Assembly: GCA_030248215.1 (NCBI GenBank)
Contig: JASANG010002054.1
Coordinates: forward strand, 1-64,000
Source: Enoplolaimus lenunculus
Lineage: Eukaryota; Nematoda; Enoplea; Enoplida; Thoracostomopsidae
Length of the DNA: 64,000 nucleotides
Reading direction: 5' to 3'
Shown in pieces: positions 10,637 through 21,892 of the stretch. The notes below the pieces were generated by a model, which ran no database searches, was not told where the DNA came from, and saw nothing but the letters and a program-made list of their open reading frames with translations. Position 1 is the first letter of the stretch; every line of letters starts with the position of its first letter. The position numbers and the translations under genes were made by a program.

Positions 10637-13600
10637 ATGATTTTGAAATTGAACTCAACACTTGATTGCAGTTGTTTCTTGGTTTGCATAAATTGCATAA
10701 ATTTGCTTTTCAATGCAATTTCTGCAATTCCTGTTGATAATGGACTAACAGGTCAACCGGATGTAGAATGCGGAGCGCATGGTTTTGGGGTTTATTTTAA
10801 TGTTCGTAACCGATTCGAAGGCAACGTATTTGTGAAAGGACAGTATCATCGACAAGTGAGTCAAGGCAGAAATTATATTTAGGGTGGCACCGAATAATTT
10901 TGGGGACTCTTGCAATTCAAGATCGTATGGGGTACCAGCCAACTTTGGGAAGGCACGGCCTCCCAACGCCCCCAATGGAGACGCCCTTAAAGTGAGTCAA
11001 AACCTTCTATTAAGTATTGGATCCGTTTGGTTCAAGTGCGTGCAGCGTCTATCTCCAGTCAGGTTTGTATACTTCTTTGTTAGCAGTATAAGCTCAGACT
11101 TAGAAAACTGATTGCCTAAGCCTAGCCATACTCTAAACCTTTGTCTAAGCCTAAGCCGAATACTTTAGCCTTAAATGTTGAGGAAATGTACAAGAACCAC
11201 CATCTGTATTAGGTCCTGAAAGAATGTAATGGATTTGCCAGCTAAATTATAATTTCTACCAACTTTAATTCGCAAAGACTGTTCAATTCATTGTTGTCAG
11301 ACAAGGATACTATCTCGTTGACCCCTGTTTAAATATTTCGATAGTTTAAGAAGTTATATTTTAGTCGTTTTCGACTCCGACCTCAGTCAGTTTGTCGCTG
11401 AGCAATTCACAAACTTGCTTCGCTTTTGGGTTTCAGGAATGTCGAACCGGTGCTGTTGATAGGCTGTTTGTTTACATTGAAATACCGTTCAATTTATGTG
11501 GTGTTACACGTACGCGTTCTATTAATCCGCCAGGTGCTTTCGTTCATGTCACATTGGTTATTAGTTTTCATCCAAAATTCATAACCAAAGCAAGTCTAGT
11601 ATATATTATTATTTATTTGTTTATATATGTATATTTATTTGTTTATTTATTTGTTTATATATGTATATTTATTTGTTTATTTGCTTGTTTGCACATGTAT
11701 ATTTATTTGTTTATTTAATTATTTATTTATTTAGTGATTTATTTATTCATTTATTTATTTATGTTTTTATTTATTTTTATATATTTATATGCTTGGTCTG
11801 TGCGCCCGAACAAAATTGTGCGCCTCGTGTTTATGTGCACTGCAAAAATTGGGGAGTCCAATTGACTCTCTCCGAAATAGGCTTTTTCTGGCTACACAAA
11901 CTGAGTCAAAACTCTCTCCAAAATAGGCTTTTCCTGACTACACAAACTGAGTCAAATTCGACTCCGCTAGAGTCAAATTCGATTCACTGAATCGCTGAGC
12001 GAGTCGAATTTGACTCTAGCGGAGTCGAATTTGACTCTAGCGGAGTCGAATTTGACTCAGTTTGTGTAGTCAGGAAAAGCCTATTTCAAAAAGAGTCTAT
12101 TTGACTCATCCTTTTTGTAGTGTATCACGCGACCGTAGCAAACAACCAGCTTAATGGGGTAAACTTTCAGGAGCGGAACAGTAATATAAGCTTATTCCTA
12201 AGTTTAAGCCTAAGCCTAAGCCTAAGCCTACGCGTAAGAAAGAGTATATTGCTAAGCCTTAGCCTAAGCCTAAGTCAAGCAAAAAATTAGTCTAAAGCTT
12301 AAGCTTATTCTATTCTAGCTATTTTAGTTCCACACGAAAACGTTCCGCCCCTATCTTTATATGCGCCGAAAATGGGCAAATAATTTTGCCGGAGATTCAA
12401 ATTTATAACATTAATGTTGGTTATTTTTTCAAATTACCAAAAATGTCCACTTTCGTTCTTGTAGAAAATTTCTGAGTAAAGGTTTTATCTTTTACACAAA
12501 TCAGATTTTTTATCTAAAGAGTTATCATCGGTGTTGTTATCACTAATTGAGATAAATTGTTGCAAAATTAAAAAAAATAGCTTGAATTTGAAACTTTAAA
12601 CTTTTTCAGGTTGATCAAGCATTTAGAATCGAATGTTTTTACATGGAATCTGACAAAATGGTTACACAGTCGGTTGAAGTATCAATGTTGACCACACAGT
12701 ATCGTACGCAAACTATGGAAATGCCTGTGTGCCGTTATGATGTGTTAGATGGTCCCAATGGATACCCAATACAGTAAGGCTAGTGCCACAGTTGGTTTGG
12801 TGCCGCTGTTTGTAATCAGTAGCAGTGCCCATTAGCCCAAATGCTTATCAGGTGGAGCCCATACTAAACCTTAGAGCTTCCTCTGGATTAATCGTCCAGC
12901 TTCTATAGCTGAGTGGTCACCGTAAACGCCTCGCACCCGCGAGACTGTGGATCGAATGCTGTCTTGAAATTACTTCTTATTTGAAACTGAAAATATTCAT
13001 GTAAGAAAGGGTTAACTGCGTAAAGTACACTGTAAATTTCAATGAGTTGATTAGTGAACTCAGATAGAGAATTAGTTATTTCTGGGTAATTACTGAATTA
13101 ATTAACTCACTGTGAGCAATTTTAATTGTGGGTCATTTGATTAATTATATCAGAATGAGTGCAATCAATTCAGAATTCTGAGTTCTGAAACACCTAATTC
13201 AGAGTTCACACCTTTTAAGTGGATTCACCTTATGTTGAGTAAAAAAATCAACTCACTGAAATTTACAGTGTATGCAGTGTCATAACCGGCTATCAATCTG
13301 TAGAACGTAACAGTACTAATTAGTGGCGCAACACCAAAGGTTAAATTACCGTAGCCGGAGGTCAACAAAATTTGCCGGAGCTGGAAGTGAGTTTGGAGTT
13401 GGAACGAAATTACGTAATTAAATCTAATGTTTCATTTACTAATTTGACCAAATATTTGTCAACAGTTGTCATGGTTTTTAGGCTTCTTTGATAAAAATTA
13501 TTCAAATTTTTTTCGAGAAAAACTACACCCATAGTTTATATCTAACGCACCCAACAATAAAACGGATTTGCAAAGTTATGAAAAATTTTAGTACCGAAAT

Positions 13601-16600
13601 TGCTGGAACATTCGCCAAAAGTTCTATCTTAGCCGGAAGTAACCGATTTTCTACCGGAGCCTGAGGCAGTCCGCCGATTGTACCCTGTTAGTAAATAACA
13701 CGCTATTGGTTTAAAGAGCAACAACTCTATGTATAGGCACACGTAAGGATCAGGGGCGGAACGTTATTCCATGCGACTGCAATAGAGTAAGCTTTAGCTT
13801 TAGCCTATTATTTGCTTCGGCTCAGGTTTAGACTTTGGTTTAGGCTTAGGTATAAGCTTCTTTTTACGTTTAGGCTTAAGGATATCCTTATGTATACTAC
13901 TGTTCCTCCCCTGGTCTATACATTGACACATGTCTGGAACAAATTATATTCATGAAGCAGGTCTCTGACTTTGTTTGAACATATGAATTTTATTAAACTG
14001 TATTCGTTAGATCACTATTGAACGATGTCAAATTTATATTTTAAATGTTTTCAGATCAGCGTTTGTTGGCCAACCAGTATATCATCGATGGAGATGCGAT
14101 TCGTCAAATGCCGATGCGTTTTGTATGTTAGTGCACAATTGTGAAGTCGACGACGGTAATGTAAGTATGTAATTAACCCGCTCACTCATAGAGTATACCA
14201 TGAGCAACTAAATACAATAATGTACGAGCAATACACACACTGTGAGCAGTGTTTAACATTTTTAACATATATGCGCAGTGCAAAATCTCCACAAGACGTG
14301 AGAGCCTACTCGGGCTCGAGCGTCAAGGTCCTATAACTCTGTGGTCATCGTAAACGCCTCCCACCCGTGAGACTGGGGTTCGAATCTTACCTTGAAATTA
14401 CGCTTCATTGGATTTTGAAAATATTCATGTGAGAAAGGGTTAAAATTTTAAAAACGTTTATTTATTGTTTAAAATAACTTGTGTTCGCCATGTCACAGTT
14501 TTCAAATTATATAAAGCGAACCGTCGTAACTTGTGATTACTGAAATATTCGACGTTGGGCTACTTGAATTTGCAATTTTTACCTCAAAATGATACATTTT
14601 GACCGTAAAATGGAAAACAAATCTTGTAATGACCGAACGGTAAATAGTAAATACCCAAAACGACTTTTAAGGCGAAAGGGTGGCGCTATACCTGATGTAC
14701 ATCACTCATACGGCGCTTCCGTCGCCGTCCATCACTGTCCGTCACCCGTAAGGCGCCGTTCGTCACTGTCCCGTCACCCGTAAGGCGCCGTCCGTCACCC
14801 GTAAGGCGCCGTCCGTCACCCGTAAGGCGCCGTCCGTCACCATATGTTATCGTACATGAGTTAGTTGCGTATGATACCGCACGGTGACGGTCGGCGTCGT
14901 ACGGGTGACGAACGGCACCGTGCGGACGACGGACGGTACCGTGCGGGTAACGGACGGCGGCGCCGCACGTCAAAAAGTATAGCGTAACCCAAATACTGAA
15001 ACCAATTTTCTATCAATGAAATATTGCAGTAAAAACCTATTTTTGTATTTTATATCAATTATTTAGATTTAAATAGCCGCAGGCCAATTTGCTATTCAGA
15101 CCAATTACTAATTGGCCTATGCTAATCTGTTATTCAGAGAAAATACCAGTTCGGCGTAGGGCAAATTGCTATTGTGAGATGAAGCAAAACAACAGCAATG
15201 TAAAACCAACGCTGATTGGATAAAGGTATTACGTCTGTCCAAAAACCAAATCTGATTGGTCGTTATTAATAACAACTAGATTAGAACAAATTACTATTAC
15301 ATTTGCATAGCATATTGGCCTTTTCGAAAAAAATCGGCCTAAATAGCAGATTGGCCTGGGCCAAACTAATCGGCCTAAATAGCAGATTGGTCTGGGCCAA
15401 AGTAACCGGCCTAAATAGCAGATTGGCCTAGGCCATAGTAACCGACCTAAATAGGAGATTGACCTAGGCCGAAGTAATCGGCCTAAATAGCAGATTGGCC
15501 TAGGCCAAACTAATCGGCCTAAATAGCAGATTGGCCTAGGCCAAACTAATCGGCCTAAATAGCAGATTGGACAAGGCCATAGTAACCGGCCTAAATAGCA
15601 GATTGGCCTGGGCCAAAGTAACCGGCCTAAATAGCAGATTGGCCTAGGCCATAGTAACCGACCTAAATAGCAGATTGGCCTAGGCCAGAGTGACCGACCT
15701 AAATAGCAGATTGGCCTAGGCCAAACTAATCGGCCTAAATAGCAGATTGGCCAAGCCCATAGTAACCGGCCTAAATAGCAGATTGGCCTAGGCCAAACTA
15801 ATCGGCCTAAATAGCAGATTGGCCTAGGCGAAACTAATCGGCCTAAATAGCAGATTGGCCAAGGCCATAGTAACCGGCCTAAATAGCAGATTGGCCTAGG
15901 CCAAACTAATCGGCCTAAATAGCAGATTGGCCTAGGCCAAACTAATCGGCCTAAATAGCAGATTGGTCTAGGCCAGAGTGACCGGCCTAAATAGCAGATT
16001 GGCCTAGGACAAACTAATCGGCCTAAATAGCAGATTGGCCTAGGCCATAGTAACCGGCCTAAATAGCAGATTGGCCTAGGCCATAGAAACCGGCCTAAAT
16101 AGCAGATTGGTCTAGGCCAGAGTGACCGGCCTAAATAGCAGATTGGCCTAGGCCAAAGTAATCGGCCTAAATAGCAGATTGGCCTAGGCCAAACTAATCG
16201 GCCTGAATAGCAGATTGACAGACGCCATAATTAGAGTTTAAAACAACCTACTGCTCAATTATTGGAAATAGCTGCTTGGAGCACGACATATTGCATCAAT
16301 TAGTACCCCAAACTATACTTGAACTCATGTTTTTACAGGGAGAAAAAGTGACTCTACTTGATGACATTGGCTGTGCTCGCGATATTTATTTACTTCAAAA
16401 TTTGGATTATCTTGGCAGTTTGGAAGCTGGCCAAGAATCTCACGTATTCAAATACGCTGATCGATCGCGAATGTTTTTTCAGTGTCAAATTGCGCTAACT
16501 TCAAAGGTATAAAAACGTAAACAATCGGTCCAAGGCGAATCGAATCGGTTTTTAACGTGAAAATTTAAATGGGAAATTAACGCATGCACTATCTCATTTT

Positions 16601-18924
16601 GGAACTGGGCTGAATTACGACTTGGGCTACGACATATACACACGAATACAGACGTATTAATAATAACAAAGTTGCTTGTTAGTTATTAACGTGTTGCTAC
16701 ATATTAAATAAAATGCAAAAATGGTGAGTCTGTTTGACTCTCTCTTAAACAGGCTTTTCATGACTACACAAACTGAGACAAAATTCAACTCGGTCGTCAG
16801 AGTCAAATTGTGTCGAATTTAACTCAGACGAAGTCGAGTTTTGACTCATTTTGCGTAGTCAGGAATATCCGGTTTCAGAGAGAGTCAATTTGACTCACCG
16901 TTTTTTGCAGTGTAGGATTATATATCGATCAGGATCGTTTCGGTTAGACATCTACAACCGAAGTTTGCCTGAAAATAATTCGACTGCCCATTGCACACCT
17001 GAATAACATTTTTAAGTAAAATTCGTTCAACACATGAAATCATTTTTGCATTTATTTCTTAATGTTTTTTCTTTAAATTATTGTAATTTTAAAATATATG
17101 ACAACTTTTCACTAGTTTTTGTTCAAACGATTAAACGCTTTTCCCGTTATTGAATAAATTTTAAGTCCGATTCAGTTTCAAATTTTGTAATTATTTGACA
17201 AATTGAAACAAAATATTAAAAATTGTCCTGTTTGGTTTGCAATCTTGTACAAATTGATAAGAAATATTGAGGTAAACACATAAGACAAAGCTTAAACAAC
17301 GAGTATAATATGGGATTGATGTTAACCAGGGCATAACAACTCGATAAGTAAAAGCTAATCGTGCCGAAGGGTTCATTAGCCGGATCCGAAAAGACGCAAT
17401 GATATTAAAACCCACAAAAACAACAAATTTCAATTTGTTTGTTGCATTTGAAACTTTTGATTCTGAGAATACAAACCTAAAATATTCGCATGCCAGATAT
17501 GAAGGTAGCGAACATTTGTGGAACGTAAATACATGCTATGACCTCCTGTAACATCTTCACACGGGCACCTCAGGCGACATTAGGTTCCAAAATTTGTTTT
17601 TTTCGCATTTGCCTAAAATTTAGTCATTTTCATTCGGTTGACGTAGAATATTTTTGGGAAGACCCGGTTTCACCGAACTGTTATGGAGTAGGATTAGGTT
17701 TTATACCAATTTTTGCTGTGGATAACGTTTTGCAGCGTACGCTAAAGGTGAGGCCTATGATTAAGCTTAGGGTTAAGAATATGTTGAGGTAAGTGTCACG
17801 CCCTTAAATGTAAAAATTGACCTGTTTGTCGTTATTGACCTAAAAGCGGTTGTTGAAATTGTTTTGTCAAAGCCAACCGAAAAATATTAATCCTTGTCGA
17901 TAAATTTTTGTTTGTTTTTAAGCCTACGCCTAAACCGAAGCCTATCCAGAGTTCTAAAACAACAGAAGTGACACGGGGCTTAAGCGAAAATTTTTCAGTT
18001 TACTATCTATAACCCCTGCTCACATAGGGTTGACTATGGGCAACTCAGCGCAGTGTATATACGTTAAATAATATATCGCACCGTGTTTAACAGTTGTAAC
18101 ACGTATACATAGTACTAAATTACCACAAGACGTGGGGTCTCATCGGGCTCGAGCATCAAGCTCCTATAGCTGAGTGGTGATGGTATACGCGTCCCACTCC
18201 AGTCACTGTAGTTCGAATCGTAGCAAAAAAGTATGCGTTAGGGGAAATAGAAAATATTCATGTGATAAAGGGTTAAACTAAAAATTGATTTCCAGTTATT
18301 TTTGTATATTTTTAGGCTGCTGATGAAATATGCTTATCGCCTCAGTGCAGTGAAGTGTATCGTGGCAAACGTCACGTTGAGCAATCTCTACCCCTGGTAC
18401 GTAACATCGACGTTCAGTACGCGTTACGCACATTCGACAATGATAACATTTCCGACAACACCCGGCCAGTTATTAAACCCGACCACAGCCAAAATCCTAA
18501 ACGTTCAAAATTTTCAACGAATAATTCAACGACTGTTGTGTCATCGTTAATTTCACATGCCAACAGCTCCAATATTTCAATCTCTCAAACTGAGTCCATC
18601 TCAGCTACAAAATTTGACTTAAAACCGCTAAAAATTAACACCAAGGCTGACATTGATAGTTCAGCGCAAAACTCACGCGCTAACGATGACATAGCTAGTT
18701 TTACGCGCGAATTTACGCGCCAAAAACTAGCTAAGTCATTAAGCGCGTATATGCTGAAATTAAGTTCGATTCGGTCTCGTTCCACGCGGTTGAGAGGACA
18801 ATTTTGTTTTTCAAGTGCGTTTATTGCGTCTCTTGTACTGGTTGTAATTACGTTGACAGTTTGCGTTTGGACTTTAGGATTTTTGAAAATGATTGGCAGG
18901 CATCGTCCTTTAAAAGCAAAATAA
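10637..18924 (+). CDS. Cuticlin-like ZP-domain protein, membrane anchored (six exons)
   Basis: Exons: 10637-10855, 11437-11589, 12610-12773, 14055-14160, 16339-16506, 18316-18924; all join in frame to 472 residues. Introns have AG acceptors and GT donors except intron 2, which starts GCAAGT. Residues 1-30 look like a signal peptide ending AISA before IPVDNG; 10637 is the first in-frame ATG. The ZP domain spans about 43-282, with the nematode cuticlin landmarks [91 protein letters not shown] and LSPQCSE, and 12 cysteines. RGKR at 286-289 is a furin-type site. A Ser/Asn/Asp-rich linker and one membrane helix (about 437-460) with a short basic tail follow. By family, ZP proteins polymerise into apical extracellular matrix or cuticle after furin cleavage. 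The introns contain MITEs and a minisatellite. An upstream non-coding exon is possible. Confidence 0.93.
11606..11795. repeat. (TTTA/TTTG)n simple repeat in intron 2
   Basis: Alternating TTTATTTG and TATATGTATATT blocks. The open frames through it are artefacts of the period. Confidence 0.9.
11837..12123. mobile_element. G-family palindromic MITE
   Basis: Starts GCACTGCAAAAATTGGGGAG and ends TTTTTGTAGTGT, with near-perfect inverted halves built from GAGTCAAAT/ATTTGACTC and ACACAAACTGAGTCAAA. The left half has an extra internal duplication of the ctctccgaaataggctttt block, making this copy longer than the others. Confidence 0.85.
12156..12368 (-). mobile_element. TelC MITE in ZP intron 2
   Basis: CAGGAGCGGAACAGTAATAT at the left, GTTCCGCCCCTATCTTTATA at the right, with two GCCTAA blocks between them. 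Confidence 0.8.
12889..13015 (+). mobile_element. T-family MITE, 5' truncated (tRNA-like part kept)
   Basis: The tRNA-like part TATAGCTGAGTGGTCACCGT and the right terminus TGTAAGAAAGGGTTAA remain; the left half is missing. Confidence 0.7.
13027..13263. mobile_element. S-family palindromic MITE in ZP intron 3
   Basis: ACACTGTAAATTTCAATGAG at the left pairs with CACTGAAATTTACAGTGT at the right. The interior is ACTCA/TGAGT-rich inverted sequence. Confidence 0.85.
13733..13926 (+). mobile_element. TelC MITE in ZP intron 3
   Basis: Starts near CACGTAAGGATCAGGGGCGG and ends TGTTCCTCCCCTGGTCTATA, with a TTAGGC-like core. Confidence 0.75.
14173..14443 (+). mobile_element. T-family MITE (subfamily 2) in ZP intron 4
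   Basis: Starts TTAACCCGCTCACTCA and ends GTGAGAAAGGGTTAA. The body reads CGCCTCCCACCCGTGAGACT followed by GGGGTTCGAATC, closely like the anticodon arm, variable region and T arm of a tRNA-Gly(CCC). It begins about 12 bp after the exon 4 donor. Confidence 0.8.
14678..14990. mobile_element. K-family GC-rich palindromic MITE in ZP intron 4
   Basis: GGTGGCGCTATAC at the left and GTATAGCGTAACCC at the right. The interior is tandem CCGTCACCCGTAAGGCG-like units (about 17 bp) followed by inverted GTGACGGACGG-type units. Related copies are at 28213, 41236, 49488, 51588 and their mirror copies. Confidence 0.75.
15069..16227. repeat. 36-bp minisatellite, ~24 copies, in ZP intron 4
   Basis: From about 15310 the sequence is a 36-bp unit centred on TAGCAGATTGGCCTAGGCC, repeated about 24-25 times with single-base variants (TAGGCC/TGGGCC/AAGGCC). 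Each unit contains the perfect palindrome GGCCTAGGCC. The outer parts (GGCCAATTTGCTATTCAGAC near 15080 and GGCCTGAATAGCAGATTG near 16200) are inverted relative to each other, so the array may have grown inside a small inverted-repeat element. Confidence 0.9.
16713..16914. mobile_element. G-family palindromic MITE in ZP intron 5
   Basis: ATGCAAAAATGGTGAGTC at the left, GACTCACCGTTTTTTGCAGT at the right, with ACACAAACTGAG-type inverted interior. Confidence 0.8.
17191..17451 (-). CDS. Antisense hydrophobic ORF in ZP intron 5, uncertain
   Basis: I do not recognise it. An 86-residue frame with an ATG at 17451 ([18 protein letters not shown]...) and two hydrophobic stretches separated by [18 protein letters not shown], ending at TAA. 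It lies wholly in an intron of the ZP gene on the opposite strand. The composition resembles a two-helix membrane segment, perhaps a decayed receptor exon, but no partner exons or family motif are seen and AT-rich sequence often gives hydrophobic frames. Confidence 0.2.
   Translation of the reverse strand, partial: SNATNKLKFVVFVGFNIIASFRIRLMNPSARLAFTYRVVMPWLTSIPYYTRCLSFVLCVYLNISYQFVQDCKPNRTIFNILFQFVK
18009..18276 (+). mobile_element. T-family MITE in ZP intron 5
   Basis: Ends 40 bp before the exon 6 start. Right terminus TGTGATAAAGGGTTAA; the tRNA-like body TATAGCTGAGTGGTGATGGT is present; the left terminus is diverged (ATAACCCCTGCTCACA). Confidence 0.75.
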
Positions 18925-19073
18925 AATTTGTCCGGAAGAATATAGTTGTTGTAGCACTTGTTCACATATCTGTCCACTAAGCTTATGCATAATCTTAAGC
19001 CTAATCCTAAGCCTAAACCGCTTAGTCTCTAATTGCTCACGTCTTTTCGTTGGAAGGCAACTATAAGATGCGA

Positions 19074-19264
19074 GGCCAATGTTACTTTAAGGGGCGTAGC
19101 AGTAGATTAAGCGTATTCCTAAGCCTAAAGGCTAAGTGTTGCAAAAATGAGTTCCTAAGCCTAAGCCTAAGCCTAAGCCTAGGCAAGAAACGTAGTCTAG
19201 ACCCTAAACCTACCCATTTATGGACCCACCAGAAATCTGGACGTCCCTTAAAGTAACATGGGCC
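19074..19264 (-). mobile_element. TelB MITE just 3' of the ZP gene
   Basis: GGCCAATGTTACTTTAAGGG and CCCTTAAAGTAACATGGGCC flank a GCCTAA core; CACCAGAAATCTGGACGTCC next to the right end is the family's subterminal word. Confidence 0.85.
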
Positions 19265-20120
19265 AGAGGCCACAGTTATAAAGGAAGCGTAACACCGTAT
19301 GTTCAATTGTAGTGTAAATTTTCGGTTATCCCTTGGCCGCTGTGTGCCCAAAATGGACCGGCTTCCGAGTGAATTAGCGGCTAAATAACGGCAAAATTGA
19401 CATCATTAGAGTCATCTCGGCAAGTTGCGTCGAATGATATATGAATTTTGAATTTCTGAGCCAAGCATTTTAGGTCGTAAACAAACTCGATGGCTAAAAA
19501 ATACGGATGATAATGAAAAGCAAAAAAATTACTTGTGGATCGAAATGGTCTCCCAGGCTGTGCACTCCCTAAGAGCAGTTAAAAGCAAAATTTTATTTAG
19601 TACTAAAATTGCGTTTGGCTTTTCGCTCGCTTTGCTTGCAAACATTTTGTTCATACAATATATTAGCGACTGTTTTGTCAAATATTTTGGACCGCACCTG
19701 AACGAAATATGCACGAATTTTCAAACTGAGATAAACTAATAAACTTTGGGTAAAGCTCATTCTTACGCTTAGGCTCAAGATTAATTGTAGGCTTAGGAAT
19801 ACGCTTATACTACTGTTCCACCGCTGTTCTGTACATTGGTCAAAATTATTTTACTCAGCGGCAGAATAGTATCGCTTTGATAAGAAACCATTAAGCTTTT
19901 TAAAAGTCTGCGACTACCAAATATATACCCTAATTTCTTACTTCCTTGTTTTGATTTTGGCCAAACAAATCAGAAAAATTGTCTTTTGATTTCAATTTAT
20001 ATTTTTTGGGTTCTGCCAAAAGCAGTAATTGGTCAGTTAGAAAAATTTTCATTCAATATTTAAAGCGGCAGGTAAACAAGAGCGATGTTTACTGCAATTT
20101 TTAATGTGATTAATTCTCTC
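19265..20120. other. Intergenic, half a TelC-like element only
   Basis: About 19735-19845 has a TTAGGC patch and a TGTTCCACCGCTGTTCTGTA end without a matching left end. 19530-19740 is open on both strands but protein-unlike. Nothing else seen. Confidence 0.5.
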
Positions 20121-20372
20121 CTCACAGATAACCGTGTAGTGATAGCTGTGACATAATCGGCCAAAGATACGCGCAGTGTGGCAGGTTTACGTGGGACAGA
20201 TGGGCTCGTGAACCAGTGGCGTCAAGAGTTACGATAAATCTTAGGAGAGGCCTGTCAGAACTGCACGGTTGGGACGACCCCTTCCTCCGAAAGATATGGC
20301 CACACCGGGAATACAACCTCGGACCTCTCGCCCGCGAGTCAAGCGCGCTACCCATTACCCCACGCGGCCGAT
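20120..20372 (-). mobile_element. tRNA-derived SINE-like element
   Basis: On the minus strand, 20369-20297 is a 73-nt tRNA-like head: GGCCGCG and TGTGGCC can form a 7-bp acceptor stem with G-U pairs, the D-arm/A-box reads TGGGGTAATGGGTAGCG, the anticodon arm CTTGACTCGCGGGCGAG resembles tRNA-Arg-type CTTGA arms, and the T-arm GAGGTTGTATTCCC has a mutated B-box. About 175 bp of unrelated body follows. No poly-A is visible. A real tRNA gene is less likely because the T-loop is not standard. Confidence 0.55.
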
Positions 20373-20607
20373 ATCATAATTTCCTCTGGTGGTATATGTG
20401 CACGAGTATGTATGTGTTTTAACATTACACACTGCACATACACAAGCTACACCACGTATACCCCCAAGGCATAAACTTAATTGGTGCAAATATCATTTCT
20501 GTATTGCATTGCACTTTGCCAGAAACTGCTTCATATTTGCACCATGTATGAGTGGGTATTATTAGATGCTTTCGGCCGGCTTGATTTTATTACCCGAAAG
20601 TGGATAA

Positions 20608-20882
20608 AGTCCTATGCATACGTGCAAGTTTTTGCTGCGAGAACTTCCAGCAGCGACTTGCACTTGCAAGTTTTCTCCAAAATCGCGTTCGAAGAACTTG
20701 TAGCTGCAAATAATTTATTAAAAAATCATAGGTAGGAATTTAGCTCACATGTGTGAATAACCATGCAAGTTCGCTGAATTTATTGCAGCAGCTCCCTCAT
20801 TGGCTGATAAAAATGCAAGTTCTGTGTGTAATTTTCAGCTGCAAGATCTCGCAGCAAAAACTTGCACGTGTGACCAGGGATT
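20608..20882. mobile_element. P-family MITE (GCAAGTTTTTGC ends)
   Basis: CGTGCAAGTTTTTGCTGCGA at the left and GCAGCAAAAACTTGCACGTG at the right are long inverted repeats; GCACTTGCAAGTTTT recurs inside. Copies also lie at 37686, 40820 and 41648-42376. Confidence 0.85.
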
Positions 20883-21179
20883 AATGCTCTTACACAAGAG
20901 TAGGTATGCAACTGGTCAATTCTGACAGTAAACGAATGTACCAAGCGCGTATGTATTCTTCAGTTATGCCCAGTTGCGGAACCAAAAATTCGGAAAAGAT
21001 GACGAGATGTAACAATGAAAAAAAACTCGCAAGCGAAAAGCCGAACGAAAATTTAGTCCTAAGCCTTAATACAACATCTTACTTGCTATCTCTGTTGGAC
21101 AGGCATAGACTTGGGTGGCCCCATGCGCTTGGATCCGCCAGTGGTTCACTCCACAGCATTTTTGAGGGTGTAAGATTCA

Positions 21180-21306
21180 GGCTCGTTGCCACAAGATGGC
21201 TAGACGGTTTAGCCCCTCTCCCCCGAGAAGAATGTTGGACTCTTTTGGTAAAATTTTCAACCCTGCTTGTAACGGCATCAAAAATTCTTGTGCTTGCTAC
21301 GGGCCT
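21180..21306 (-). repeat. L-family repeat
   Basis: CCCCTCTCCCCCGAGAAGAATG ... TTGTAACGGCATC ... GTGCTTGCTACGGGCCTG, the same word order as 8280-8580. The 160-residue frame running across it is not a gene. Confidence 0.55.
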
Positions 21307-21375
21307 GATAAGAATGTGTATACGGCTAATATTTGATATTTTAAAGACGATAACAATGGTCCACTTTATTATATT

Positions 21376-21582
21376 AGCACATGTATAGAACAGGGCCGGA
21401 TAGTTTTCCGTAGGTGCTATAGTAGAGTCAGTTTAAGCTTTAGATTATTAATTTTTTTGCTTAGGCTTAGGCTTACACTTAGGCTTAAGAATAGGCTCAT
21501 CTATACGCTAAGGCTTACGCTTAGTCTTAGGCTTAAGAATATGCTTATACTACTGTTCCGGCCCTGTTCTATACATGGGCCA
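21376..21582 (+). mobile_element. TelA MITE
   Basis: CATGTATAGAACAGGGCCGG and CGGCCCTGTTCTATACATGG at the ends; TTAGGC core in two blocks around a TAAGAATAGGCTCAT spacer. Confidence 0.9.
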
Positions 21583-21892
21583 TTTAGACTACGATATTTT
21601 TATAAATTAAAAACGTGCCATATTTAAGACGTCGACACGCAGTCAAAACAATACGGTGCGGTAGGACCAAAACACAACGCGTGCTGGTACATTTTATTTA
21701 TACCATGCGAAACTGAGCTGGGTGCATATTTTTTTCTGAGATTCATATCGACTCTTGGTTGACCTGAACCTAATTTTAGTAAACATTAAAGATTGCGATT
21801 GATTTTCGGCACATACAAACCTAATGTATTTAGTGAACGCGTTTAGACTTGTGAAACAATATGGAGCATGGTTTGTAACCAGTCGAACAGTG

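Larger units (their letters stand above)
11590..12609 (+). other. ZP gene intron 2, GC-AG type
   Basis: The donor reads AAA|GCAAGT and the acceptor TTTTTCAG. Keeping the conserved [14 protein letters not shown] junction in frame requires the GC donor; the nearby GT sites (11594, 11599) would shift the frame or add residues absent from the family. Confidence 0.8.

Noticed and set aside
11392-11990. Frames of 108-109 residues rich in Tyr, Leu, Phe and Ile
   Set aside because: The second half is the TTTA/TTTG simple repeat; only 11437-11589 is a real exon, of the ZP gene.
20906-21388. 160-residue frame on the + strand
   Set aside because: Runs through an L-family repeat and into a TelA MITE; composition is not protein-like and no splice sites support it.
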